This document shows positions 8,652 to 16,358 of a DNA stretch of 64,000 bases, one piece after another. Position numbers and translations under genes: made by a program. The DNA is from Kineosporia corallincola (GTDB taxonomy: Bacteria; Actinomycetota; Actinomycetes; Actinomycetales; Kineosporiaceae): positions 150,673 through 214,672 of the forward strand of contig NZ_JAHBAY010000016.1 in the NCBI RefSeq assembly GCF_018499875.1, in the 5' to 3' direction. The notes below the pieces were generated by a model. The model worked only from the letters and a program-made list of their open reading frames with translations, was not told the origin of the DNA and did not search any database. The first letter of the stretch is position 1. Each line of letters begins with the position of its first letter.

Positions 8652-9918
8652 GCGAAAGGCCTTTCTCGGAGGCGTTCTCGGGGTCGAAGGGGGTGGCCGC
8701 GACGGCTTCGGCCAGGCGGTCCAGGCCGTCGTCCAGATCGGCGGCACCGGTGACGGCCGGGGGATAGATGCGCAGCACCCGGGGATCGCTGAGACAGAAG
8801 CTGACCAGCACGCCCCGGCGCGCGGCCTCCAGCACCACGTGCCCGGCGACCTGTGGCCCGGCCGTCTGGAGACCGATCATCAGCCCCTCGCCGCGCACCT
8901 CGGTGATCCGGGCGTCGCCGGCGAACAGCTCCCGCAGCCGGTGACGGGTGCGCTCTCCCAGCTGGTGGACGCCGGTGAGGAATTCGTCTCGGGTCACCAG
9001 TTCCAGCACGGTCGCGCCGACGGCACCGGCGAGCGCGCCGCCGGCGAACGACGACGCCAGCACCACCGGGTCGGCGTTGCTGTCGCCGATCCGGCCGGAG
9101 GAGTACAGCACGGCGGCCACCGGGAGCAGGCCGCCGCCCAGCACCTTGCCGGCCAGCAGCAGGTCGGGACGCACGTCGGTGGCCGAGCGCCAGGTGCGGC
9201 CGCAGCGGCCCAGCCCGGTCTGGATCTCGTCGAGCACGAGAAGGGTTCCGGTGGAACGGGTCTCCTCGCGCAGGAAGGTCAGGTAGTCGGTGTCGAGCGG
9301 CAGGATGCCACCCTCGCCCTGGACCGGCTCGGCGAACACCGCGGCCACCGAACAGGTCCGCAGCAGCTGCCGCAGCCGCTCGCGGTCCGCGGGGTCACGC
9401 GGATCGGTGAAGACGGCCGATGGCACCAGTTCCGGTGGCAGCCGGTCGGTCATCGAGCCGGAGAGCCGCAGCGCGCCGGTGGTCTTGCCGTGGTACGAGC
9501 CGCGCAGGGCCACCAGGCCGGTGCGGCCGGTGGCCAGGACGGCGAGCTTGATCGCCATCTCCACGGCCTCGGAACCGGTGTTGGCGAACGAGACCCGGTC
9601 CAGGCCGGGCGGCCCGGACGCCAGCAGGGCCTGGGCGCAGGCGGTGGCGGCGTGGTTGCCGAGGATCTTCCCGGACAGCCCCATCCGGTCGAGCTGCGCG
9701 TGCGCGACCGCCGTCACCGCGGGATGCCGGTGGCCGAGCAGGTGCACCCCGAACGACCCGAAGTCCAGCCAGCGCCGCCCGTTCTCGTCGGTGATCCAGG
9801 CGCCCTCGGCACTCACCTCGCCCGCGGTCAGGCCGGACATCCGCAGCAGCAGGGCCTTGTTGCGGCCGAACGACGCGGCGTAGCGGTTCAGGAAACCGGA
9901 TGCGGCCAAGCCGCTCAC
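8644..9918 (-). CDS. class III PLP-dependent aminotransferase (424 aa)
   Basis: GTG start at 9918, whose GTGA overlaps the previous stop. Full-length acetylornithine/GABA-type fold. Visible are the phosphate-binding FANTGSEAVEMAIKLA, the SYHGKTTGA region that stacks on the cofactor ring, the Asp of LVLDEIQTGLGR that contacts the pyridine nitrogen, and the PLP lysine in LLAGKVLGGG. It would convert an aldehyde or ketone to an amine, or the reverse, typically at an omega position. The neighbouring reductase could make or consume its carbonyl partner. It is coupled to both flanking genes by overlaps. Confidence 0.9.
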   Translation of the reverse strand: MSGLAASGFLNRYAASFGRNKALLLRMSGLTAGEVSAEGAWITDENGRRWLDFGSFGVHLLGHRHPAVTAVAHAQLDRMGLSGKILGNHAATACAQALLASGPPGLDRVSFANTGSEAVEMAIKLAVLATGRTGLVALRGSYHGKTTGALRLSGSMTDRLPPELVPSAVFTDPRDPADRERLRQLLRTCSVAAVFAEPVQGEGGILPLDTDYLTFLREETRSTGTLLVLDEIQTGLGRCGRTWRSATDVRPDLLLAGKVLGGGLLPVAAVLYSSGRIGDSNADPVVLASSFAGGALAGAVGATVLELVTRDEFLTGVHQLGERTRHRLRELFAGDARITEVRGEGLMIGLQTAGPQVAGHVVLEAARRGVLVSFCLSDPRVLRIYPPAVTGAADLDDGLDRLAEAVAATPFDPENASEKGLSHA

Positions 9919-10469
9919 GCGTCCTTCAGGAAGGGCTCGAGGAAACCGGCGTCGGTGCCGGCGGCGGCGCACATCCGGGACCAGTGCCGCAGGGCCCGCA
10001 GGATCTCGCGCTGCCCGCCGGCCTGCAACGGGTCGGGCAGGTCGCCGGGGAAGGCGGCGCACAGCCGGTCCCACAGCTGCGGCACCAGGCCGTCGGTCTC
10101 GTCGTCGTCGGCGGCCAGGGCGAAGACCTCCACCAGGTCGGCTCCCTCGAGACCGGCGACGTCGTGCAGGCCGTAGGTGAGGGCCAGCGCGAGCTGGTGC
10201 TCCTCGGCGACCGGCAGGCACCCGGCCAGGCGGGTGTCGATGTCGTAGAGCAGTTCCAGCAGCTTCACCCGCACCACCCGGCGCAGCAGCGGCTGGTCCG
10301 CGCCGCCCTCCAGGTCTTCGAGGTAGGCGCGGCCCTCGACGGCGAGCAGCCAGGCGGCGGTGGCCCAGGCCTCCACCGCGCTCGCGGCGGGCAGCCCGCG
10401 CCCGGAGCGCGCGGAGGGGAAGAGACGGACGGTACCGGGCAGCTGCGCGGTGCCGGGGGACGGCGGCAT
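9915..10469 (-). CDS. hypothetical all-helical protein (184 aa)
   Basis: The ATG at 10469 is chosen for its good ribosome-binding site (GGGAGAA). The protein is rich in Leu, Ala and acidic residues and looks all-helical (AVEAWATAAWLLAVEG, LLRRVVRVKLLELLYDID, ALRHWSRMCAA). There is no signal peptide or membrane segment. I recall small conserved domains of unknown function of this size in actinomycete gene clusters, but I cannot assign one reliably. The tight overlap with the aminotransferase gene (GTGA) and the 53-bp gap to the nucleotidyltransferase-like gene place it firmly in the operon. Function unknown. Confidence 0.75.
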   Translation of the reverse strand: MPPSPGTAQLPGTVRLFPSARSGRGLPAASAVEAWATAAWLLAVEGRAYLEDLEGGADQPLLRRVVRVKLLELLYDIDTRLAGCLPVAEEHQLALALTYGLHDVAGLEGADLVEVFALAADDDETDGLVPQLWDRLCAAFPGDLPDPLQAGGQREILRALRHWSRMCAAAGTDAGFLEPFLKDA

Positions 10470-10522
10470 GATTCTCCCGTTCGGGCCGGTGGCAGAAAAA
10501 GGGTGGACGGCGGACAGCGCGC

Positions 10523-11581
10523 TCAGGCCGGGGCCAGGGTCAGGACCCCGGCCCGGGAGGCACTGAGGAGACCGGCCGGGTCGCCCGGCAGGTCGTCGTC
10601 GGTGACGAGAACCGTTGCGGTGGGCGGGACACCGTCGGAGAACGAGACGGTGCGGTGCACCAGGGCGCGGGCGCCCGGCAGGAACGGCAGCTCCTGGGCG
10701 CCGGTGGCGGGTGCGAGCCGCAGCCGGGCCGGGTGACCCTCCCCGGCCAGGGCGTACACCTCGTCCAGGGCCTGGGTGAAGGCGGGCGCCAGGGCGCCGT
10801 CGCGCCCGCGCAGGGTGTCGGCCACCCGGGCCTCCAGGTCGGCGAAGCGGGCCGCGAGCGGGGCCAGGGGAGTACCGGCCGCCCGTCCGCCGTCCACGAA
10901 CCTCTGCCAGCGCAGGAGGTACCACTTGCGGTTGGAGTACACGTCACCGGCGTGCGAGAGCGCCGCGTCCATCAGGTGCAGCAGGGCGCCCACGGCGTAC
11001 CCGGCGCCGCCGAGCGGCTCGCCCGACGCCTCGGCCAGCCGCAGGTGGAACACGTGCCGCACGGCCGTGTGCAGCGACGCCCACTTCCACACCCGGGCCA
11101 GGCCGGGCAGGTGCTCCAGGTACGGCGACGTGCCGTCCAGGGCCACCCCGTTGACCAGGCGCTCCAGGTATTTGCGGCGCAGCTCGTGCTCCTTGTCCCA
11201 GTGCGCGTGCGCGGTCACCACGTCGGCCGCCTCGAGCGACGCGGCCTTGCCGAGATCGGCCAGCGCACCGGCGATCTCGGCGGTTCCGTACGACACCGCC
11301 TCCAGGTGCTGACCGGCCTCGAACAGCTGGGTGGCCATCCGGGCCCCGCCGGGGGCCTGTTCCTCCACCCGGATGAAGTCGATGTCGCTGGTGGCGTTGG
11401 CGATCCCGTGCACGGGTGAGCTGGTGAGCAGCAGGTGCACGGCGTCGCCGGTGCGTGAGCGCATCAGGCGCTCCAGCCCGGCCCGGTCCAGGTCGCGGCC
11501 GTGCAGGAAGGTGTCGACGTTACGCAGCCGCTCGGCCGCGAGGTGACCGGGCACGGCGGGCAGCAGAAGGGGGGTGAGCAT
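10523..11581 (-). CDS. nucleotidyltransferase-like protein (352 aa)
   Basis: Around residues 50-75 there is a DNA-polymerase-beta-type nucleotidyltransferase signature in altered form: LLTSSPVHGIANATSDIDFI. The SDID supplies the two metal-binding carboxylates, but the usual Gly-Ser of the first motif is Ser-Ser. The rest is mainly helical (YLERLVNGVAL, WKWASLHTAVRHVFHLRLAEASG) and could be the substrate-binding half. Such proteins move an NMP onto a hydroxyl, phosphate or protein. A third motif carboxylate cannot be placed with confidence, so activity is uncertain. It lies 30 bp after the desaturase gene and 53 bp before the helical protein gene. Confidence 0.7.
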   Translation of the reverse strand: MLTPLLLPAVPGHLAAERLRNVDTFLHGRDLDRAGLERLMRSRTGDAVHLLLTSSPVHGIANATSDIDFIRVEEQAPGGARMATQLFEAGQHLEAVSYGTAEIAGALADLGKAASLEAADVVTAHAHWDKEHELRRKYLERLVNGVALDGTSPYLEHLPGLARVWKWASLHTAVRHVFHLRLAEASGEPLGGAGYAVGALLHLMDAALSHAGDVYSNRKWYLLRWQRFVDGGRAAGTPLAPLAARFADLEARVADTLRGRDGALAPAFTQALDEVYALAGEGHPARLRLAPATGAQELPFLPGARALVHRTVSFSDGVPPTATVLVTDDDLPGDPAGLLSASRAGVLTLAPA

Positions 11582-11611
11582 GAAATCCCTCGGGTCGCAG
11601 GAGAATCGGGT

Positions 11612-12571
11612 TCAGGACGGGACGCCGTCACGGCGGGCCTGGGCCAGGTGACCGAGCACACTGGCCCGGCCGAACAGGTAGGAGCGGGCGATCCGCGCGC
11701 GCTCGCGGACGTCCTGGTTCTGCATCAGCCGGCGGTGCAGCAGCCCGAGGTTGTAGAACGGCACACTCGGGTAGAGGTGGTGCGCGAGGTGGTAGTTGAT
11801 CCGGCAGGGCGAGAACAGCAGCCGCTCCACCGGGTTGGCCAGCACCGTGCGGGTGCCGCCGATCCCGCCGTCGGGGTCGCAGCCGACGTGCTCGGCCACG
11901 GCCCGCAGCCGCAGGATCATGCTCAGCGCGGTCAGCGAGGGCAGGATCCACAGCAGCAGATAGCTGATCCAGCTGCCGGTCAGGGTGAGCACGGCGGCCA
12001 GCGCGAGCAGGTGACCGACGAAGAGGTTGCGGCGCCCGCGGCCCATGGCCAGCGCCACGGTGCGGTCGCCGCGCAGCACCGGCAGCAGCGAGAACTGGTC
12101 GAGGGTGTCGACCGTCTTGAGCAGGTTGACGCCGGTCACGTCGCCGGCGAACAGCCGCGCCCAGTCCTGGGACGTGTGCGCCAGCGCCGCGGTGTCCAGG
12201 TCGGGGTCGCGCTCGGTGTTCAGGTAGCGGTGGTGGTCCAGGTGGTGCCGCCGGTACAGGCTGGTGCTGACGAACAGCGGGAAGGCCAGGAGCAGGTCGC
12301 TGACCAGGTCGTTGAGGGCTCGATGGGCGAACAGGGAACGGTGTGCGCCGTCGTGCATGAGCACCGCCAGGGCGTGCTGGCGGGTGGCGATGACGACCAG
12401 GGCGATCAGGTAGCCGTACCAGTGCCCCCACCACACGGCGGTGCCGGCGGCGGCCAGGATCACGGCCCACTGCCAGGCGATGGTGCCGGCCGCGCGCAGG
12501 GGGCGCCGCCGGGACAGGTCACGCAGCTCGTCCCTGCCCAGGATGCGGGTGCCCCGGCCGGTCGTGGCCAT
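11612..12571 (-). CDS. membrane fatty-acid-desaturase-type di-iron enzyme (319 aa)
   Basis: All three histidine boxes of the membrane di-iron superfamily are present: HDGAH (residues 73-77), HHLDHH (109-114) and HLAHH (261-265), plus a further His near 228. Hydrophobic segments lie near 30-65, 85-105 and 185-222, giving the usual four-pass topology. Members desaturate or hydroxylate acyl chains or, in natural-product pathways, smaller carboxylates and amines. The N-terminal 25 residues are basic and cytosolic. The gene abuts the stop of the dCTP-deaminase-like gene with no gap (TGA then ATG). It is the only obvious oxygenase in this operon. Confidence 0.88.
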   Translation of the reverse strand: MATTGRGTRILGRDELRDLSRRRPLRAAGTIAWQWAVILAAAGTAVWWGHWYGYLIALVVIATRQHALAVLMHDGAHRSLFAHRALNDLVSDLLLAFPLFVSTSLYRRHHLDHHRYLNTERDPDLDTAALAHTSQDWARLFAGDVTGVNLLKTVDTLDQFSLLPVLRGDRTVALAMGRGRRNLFVGHLLALAAVLTLTGSWISYLLLWILPSLTALSMILRLRAVAEHVGCDPDGGIGGTRTVLANPVERLLFSPCRINYHLAHHLYPSVPFYNLGLLHRRLMQNQDVRERARIARSYLFGRASVLGHLAQARRDGVPS

Positions 12572-13105
12572 TCAGAGCACCGCCCCGGGCGCGGTGTCCT
12601 CGCTCAGCCGGGAGGCCACCGCGGACGTGGAACCGGTGTACTTGCCGTCGTACTGGCGGGGTTCGCCCTGCATCGCCCAGAACGCCAGCTTGCCGATGGT
12701 CATGCCGGGGAACACCCGCACCGGGCAGGCCACGCTGATCTCCAGCGTCCAGGGGAAGATCGCGCCGCAGTGCCCGAGCGGCGCGGAGAACTGGATCCAC
12801 ATGCCGAGGGTGGACACCGACCGGCAGGCGTACAGGGTGGCGGCGTACCGCGGGCTGCCCATCGCCTCCACCGTGCCGCCCAGGTAGAAGCGTCCCGGCT
12901 CGAGAACCAGCCCGTCGTCCGGCATCACGATCTGGGTGGCCTTCGGCTCCTCGAAGCTGTCCAGGTCGGGCTGGTCGTACTGGATGATCTCGGGGGCCAG
13001 CCGGAAGCCGTAGCTGTTCGGCTCCAGCCGGGCCGGGCTGAAGTCCCCGATGTGGATGTCCCCGGCGGCCACCGCCGCCGCGATCTGTCTCCCGGTCAGG
13101 ATCAC
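12572..13105 (-). CDS. stand-alone dCTP-deaminase/dUTPase-fold protein, altered active site (177 aa)
   Basis: The GTG at 13105 (MILTGRQIA) overlaps the kinase stop (GTGA) and aligns with the start of the fused paralogue at 17561-20104. The two align without gaps over residues 20-145. Shared family features include the EPNSYGFRL strand, VLEPGRFYLGGT, and PGMTIGKL. By a constant offset of 16, E. coli Dcd Glu138 corresponds to Glu122, which is kept (WTLEI). The positions of Dcd Arg110 and Arg115 are Cys94 and Thr99, so the substrate-binding arginines are lost. This is therefore unlikely to be a housekeeping dCTP deaminase. The C-terminus (GKYTGST and following) lacks the normal closing motif. 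A role on another nucleotide or ligand is likely. Confidence 0.85.
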   Translation of the reverse strand: MILTGRQIAAAVAAGDIHIGDFSPARLEPNSYGFRLAPEIIQYDQPDLDSFEEPKATQIVMPDDGLVLEPGRFYLGGTVEAMGSPRYAATLYACRSVSTLGMWIQFSAPLGHCGAIFPWTLEISVACPVRVFPGMTIGKLAFWAMQGEPRQYDGKYTGSTSAVASRLSEDTAPGAVL

Positions 13106-13677
13106 AGCCAGCCCTCCATCAGCGTGCACACGTCGTGGCGGTACCCGGAACGGTCCGAGCCGCTGTTGTCGAGCACCGCGTCGGGCTCGATCCGGTCGAG
13201 GTCGGCCGTGGAGCCGTCGGCCCGGGTCAGGTCACCGCGCCGGGCCAGGCGCGAGCGCCGCACGTCCTCGCGGCAGCTGATCCGCAGCACCCGGAAACCC
13301 TCGGCCCGCAGGGCGGGTGCGTCGGTCCAGGGGTCGCGCAGGTCGTCGTTGACGATGACGTCGCTGCCCCGGCCGGCCGCCTCCCGGGCCCGGGCCAGGA
13401 AGTCGTCGGCCAGGCTGCGCCGGTTGATCCGGCGCAGCTGCGTGGCCAGCTGCTCCAGCAGCACCTGGTCCTGGGCGCCGTCGGCCAGCGGCACACCGGC
13501 CGCGGCGTACACCTGACGCTGGAGCTGGTACAGCGGGCGGGCCAGCGGCACCCGGCTGACGGTGAGCCGGCGGCCGGCGGCCCACTCCCGGATGTAGCCG
13601 GCACAGGTGGACTTTCCCGATCCGGACAGGCCGATCACCGCCACCCGCAGCGGGCCGGGCGGGCGGGTGGCGGTCAT
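13102..13677 (-). CDS. small P-loop kinase, nucleotide-kinase-like (191 aa)
   Basis: Start ATG at 13677, overlapping the upstream stop (ATGA). Walker A is GLSGSGKST (residues 16-24). DVIVNDDLRDP resembles the substrate-site DD motif, and RISCREDVRRSRLARRGD is an arginine-rich lid. LDNSGS near the C-terminus matches the adenine-loop region of dephospho-CoA kinase and phage deoxynucleoside monophosphate kinases. At 191 residues it has the right size for such a kinase. It probably phosphorylates a small molecule or nucleotide. Its position next to the deaminase-like gene favours a nucleotide-like substrate, by inference. Confidence 0.8.
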   Translation of the reverse strand: MTATRPPGPLRVAVIGLSGSGKSTCAGYIREWAAGRRLTVSRVPLARPLYQLQRQVYAAAGVPLADGAQDQVLLEQLATQLRRINRRSLADDFLARAREAAGRGSDVIVNDDLRDPWTDAPALRAEGFRVLRISCREDVRRSRLARRGDLTRADGSTADLDRIEPDAVLDNSGSDRSGYRHDVCTLMEGWL

Positions 13678-14729
13678 CCGGCCGCCTTCAGCACGCTGTC
13701 CAGGTCCACGTCGAGGGTGCCGGTCAGGCGCAGCATGACCAGGCCGGGCAGCAGCGGGCGCAGGCCGGACAGGGTGGCGTAGAACTCGCGGTAGTCCGGC
13801 ACCAGGTAGTGCTGCCAGCCGAAGAAGGTGGTGTCGACGGATCGGTCCACCACCGTGTTCAGCACCGACCAGCGTTCGCCCGGCCCGCTCAGCGGCGTCA
13901 CCCGCAGCGGCTCGCCGGGCACCACGCGGGGCAGCAGGACGCCGGCCAGGTGGTGCGGTGCCGGGTCGAACTCCGCCCCGATCCACTGCTCGAAGGTGTC
14001 CGGGTCGAGCAGCACCTTGTGCCCGTCGGCGAGGTCGGCCAGGTCGTGCCGGCCGCCCTCCCGCACCCGCCGGGCCAGGTCCGGGTTCGCCCGCAGCGTG
14101 CCGACGCCGACATAGGGGTAGTCGCGCCAGGCGCGCACCGTGATGCCGCCCTCGCCGTCCGGCCGGCAGAACAGCTTGTCGCCCGAGAAGTACTGCCAGT
14201 TATTGTTCTTCAGCACCGACAGCAGGGTGGTGGTCTTGCCCGCGCCCTTCGGGCCGGCGACGGCGTACACCTCACCGTCGCGGCGCACGGCCGAGGCGTG
14301 CAGCACCACGGTCCCGGCCGTCTCCTCGGTGCGGATGATCAGGTCGCGCACGAAGTCGATGACCTGGATCGCGGACGCCGGGCGGATCGCGACACTCATG
14401 TCGCGGTCGTGCGTGGCGTCGGCCGGGACGTCCAGCACGGTGTCGTCGTTCCGGTACACCAGCCGGTCGCCGTGCCGCGAGAGCAGGGCGTCGAAGGTGA
14501 ACTCCGGGGCGGTGCTGCGCCGGATGACCACCGGGTCGCCGCCGGGCGAGGACGGCGCCGAGTCCCTCGGCAGCACGGTGATCCGGTAGTCCGCGGTTGC
14601 GTCGTCCCCGCTCGTGACCGGGGTGACCAGGTGCCGGAAGAACCGCCGGACCGGCTCGAACGCGGCCTCCGCGGCCGGGTCCACCCGGAACTCCAGGGTG
14701 GTGCCGATGAAGGTGAGACGCAGGTTCAT
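13674..14729 (-). CDS. HPr-kinase-like P-loop ATPase (351 aa)
   Basis: The first 130 residues are a beta-rich domain. They are followed by VVLHASAVRRDGEVYAVAGP and Walker A GPKGAGKTTT (159-168). The combination HASAV just before Walker A, with an Asp in SGDKLF (184), is the hallmark of HPr kinase/phosphorylase-like proteins, which in actinobacteria often occur in biosynthetic clusters as small-molecule or peptide kinases. The C-terminal third (VLLPRVVPGEPLRVTPL) has no clear match. It is coupled to the genes on both sides by ATGA overlaps. It may phosphorylate a Ser-like hydroxyl; the substrate is unknown. Confidence 0.78.
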   Translation of the reverse strand: MNLRLTFIGTTLEFRVDPAAEAAFEPVRRFFRHLVTPVTSGDDATADYRITVLPRDSAPSSPGGDPVVIRRSTAPEFTFDALLSRHGDRLVYRNDDTVLDVPADATHDRDMSVAIRPASAIQVIDFVRDLIIRTEETAGTVVLHASAVRRDGEVYAVAGPKGAGKTTTLLSVLKNNNWQYFSGDKLFCRPDGEGGITVRAWRDYPYVGVGTLRANPDLARRVREGGRHDLADLADGHKVLLDPDTFEQWIGAEFDPAPHHLAGVLLPRVVPGEPLRVTPLSGPGERWSVLNTVVDRSVDTTFFGWQHYLVPDYREFYATLSGLRPLLPGLVMLRLTGTLDVDLDSVLKAAG

Positions 14730-16345
14730 GGCTGACTCGCAGTCGCTCGGGGACGGGAGGCACGCAGCTGACCGAGGACCAGGGCGGCCGGCCAGGTGTT
14801 GTCGATGACGCCCAGGTCGTCGCCCGGGGCCAGGCCGGGACCGGTGGCGGCGAACACCGCGTGCAGCCGGTCGTCGCCACCGTTCGTGACGTGAGCGCCC
14901 GGCTTGACCGACGGGTGCAGAGCCTGGCCGTCACCCGCCAGCCCGGCGACCGGCAGGCAGTCCGGGTCGAGCAGCAGGTCGGCGCGCCGCCCGTCCGCGG
15001 ACGGCCGCACCTCGCGCACCAGCGGCCGCCCGGTGCCGGGAACCCGTTGCGGCGCCAGCGCTTCCGCAACCCGCTGGAGGACGCCCGGAGCGGCTTGCGG
15101 GCGGACCCACACCGATCCGTTGTTGACGGGGTGGTAGTAGCAGTCCGACCGCTCCAGGTCGATCTGCCCGGCCGGGCCGGACACGGACAGACCTGCGTCC
15201 ACCAGGAGCTGAGCCGGACGCACCGTCCACGGGGTGCCGGCGACGCCGTGGTCGGCGCACAGCAGCACGGTGTCGTCCGGTCCGGCCCGCCGCAGCACCC
15301 GGCCCAGCAGCTCGTCGGCCCGCCGGTAGCAGCGGGCCACGTGCGGCCACAGGGCCGGCGCCACGTCCGGGCGGAACGCGCCGCTGCGCTCGTCGCACCA
15401 GCCGATCAGGTCGTGCCCGACGTCGTCGGTGCTCGGCAGGTACATCACCACGAGATCGCTGCGGTGCCGCGGCAGCACCTGGTCGACCGCCCCGGCGAAA
15501 CCCGCGGTGACCCGGTCCACGGACGACAGGAACACCTCCTCCGCGCTGCCGTCGCCACCGTCCACGAGACGCCGGCCGAGCCGGCCGTCGCGGTAGTAGG
15601 GGCCGAGGCCGTCGCCGGAGAACGTGGGGGCCTGACGCAGCGCCCGCAGCACGGACGCGTCGTGCCCCACCGTGCGCGGCGCCCAGACACCGCTGTGCAG
15701 CAGCACCTTCCGGCCCTCGACGGTGGCCAGGCGCAGCCACAGCGCCGCTGGAGCGTCCGGCCCGTCGCGCGCCTCCAGGGCCAGCGGCACCCAGCTGTCG
15801 GTGACCACGGTGGCGGCGCGCCCGCCACGCACCCGCACCCCGCCGGCCACCGGATCGACGTCCAGGGCGTGCCCGGCCACCTCCAGCACCGTGCGACCGG
15901 GACCCACCGCGTGCACCCCGGGCCGGGCCCGGCGGCGGCTGTACGCCTCAACCGCCCCGTCGATCCAGCCCGGCACCCCGCCGTCGTCGTCGCGGGTGTC
16001 GGTGATCCACGGCGCGTGCACCGACGTGCTGCGAAAACCCGCCGCACCGGCTGTCTCCCACACCGCGGGACGCCGCAGCACGGGCCCGAAACCGGACACC
16101 GAGAGCCCGGGCCCGGCCTCCGGCGCCGGCACCGCGAAGCCGGTCACGCCGTGCTCGTGCGGGCCGGTGCCGGTGAACAGGGTGGCCAGTGACGGCGGCG
16201 TCTGGCAGTTCGGTGAGGGCGGCCGGGCGGCCGCCCTCACCCCGCTCTCGCGCAGACGGCGCACCGAGGGCAGCAGCCCCTGCGCGTCCAGCCGGTCCAC
16301 CACCCAGTGCGCGGCGGCGTCCCACACCATCCAGTAGACGGTCAC
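14726..16345 (-). CDS. alkaline-phosphatase-superfamily phosphodiesterase/hydrolase (539 aa)
   Basis: Type I phosphodiesterase/nucleotide pyrophosphatase-like. The first metal Asp is in MVWDA (Asp9). The nucleophile Thr is in NCQTPPSLATLFTG (probably Thr49), followed by GPHEHGVTGF. Later metal ligands are in TDDVGHD and CADHGVAG. It has no signal peptide, so it acts in the cytosol on a phosphate, phosphonate, pyrophosphate or sulfate ester of an intermediate. It lies 13 bp after the CYTH-like gene and overlaps the HPr-kinase-like gene (ATGA). Together with the kinases this suggests that phosphorylated intermediates are made and later cleaved. Confidence 0.85.
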   Translation of the reverse strand: MTVYWMVWDAAAHWVVDRLDAQGLLPSVRRLRESGVRAAARPPSPNCQTPPSLATLFTGTGPHEHGVTGFAVPAPEAGPGLSVSGFGPVLRRPAVWETAGAAGFRSTSVHAPWITDTRDDDGGVPGWIDGAVEAYSRRRARPGVHAVGPGRTVLEVAGHALDVDPVAGGVRVRGGRAATVVTDSWVPLALEARDGPDAPAALWLRLATVEGRKVLLHSGVWAPRTVGHDASVLRALRQAPTFSGDGLGPYYRDGRLGRRLVDGGDGSAEEVFLSSVDRVTAGFAGAVDQVLPRHRSDLVVMYLPSTDDVGHDLIGWCDERSGAFRPDVAPALWPHVARCYRRADELLGRVLRRAGPDDTVLLCADHGVAGTPWTVRPAQLLVDAGLSVSGPAGQIDLERSDCYYHPVNNGSVWVRPQAAPGVLQRVAEALAPQRVPGTGRPLVREVRPSADGRRADLLLDPDCLPVAGLAGDGQALHPSVKPGAHVTNGGDDRLHAVFAATGPGLAPGDDLGVIDNTWPAALVLGQLRASRPRATASQP

Positions 16346-16358
16346 CGGGCCGCGCCGC

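Noticed and set aside
12572..13105. Housekeeping dCTP deaminase
   Set aside because: Key substrate arginines are replaced, the C-terminal closing motif is missing, and the gene lies inside a specialised operon.
11501..13516. Long plus-strand open frame (671 codons) antisense to five operon genes
   Set aside because: It is rich in Gln, Gly, Val and His with no domain, and mirrors the codon pattern of the real minus-strand genes, which have family motifs and overlapping starts and stops.
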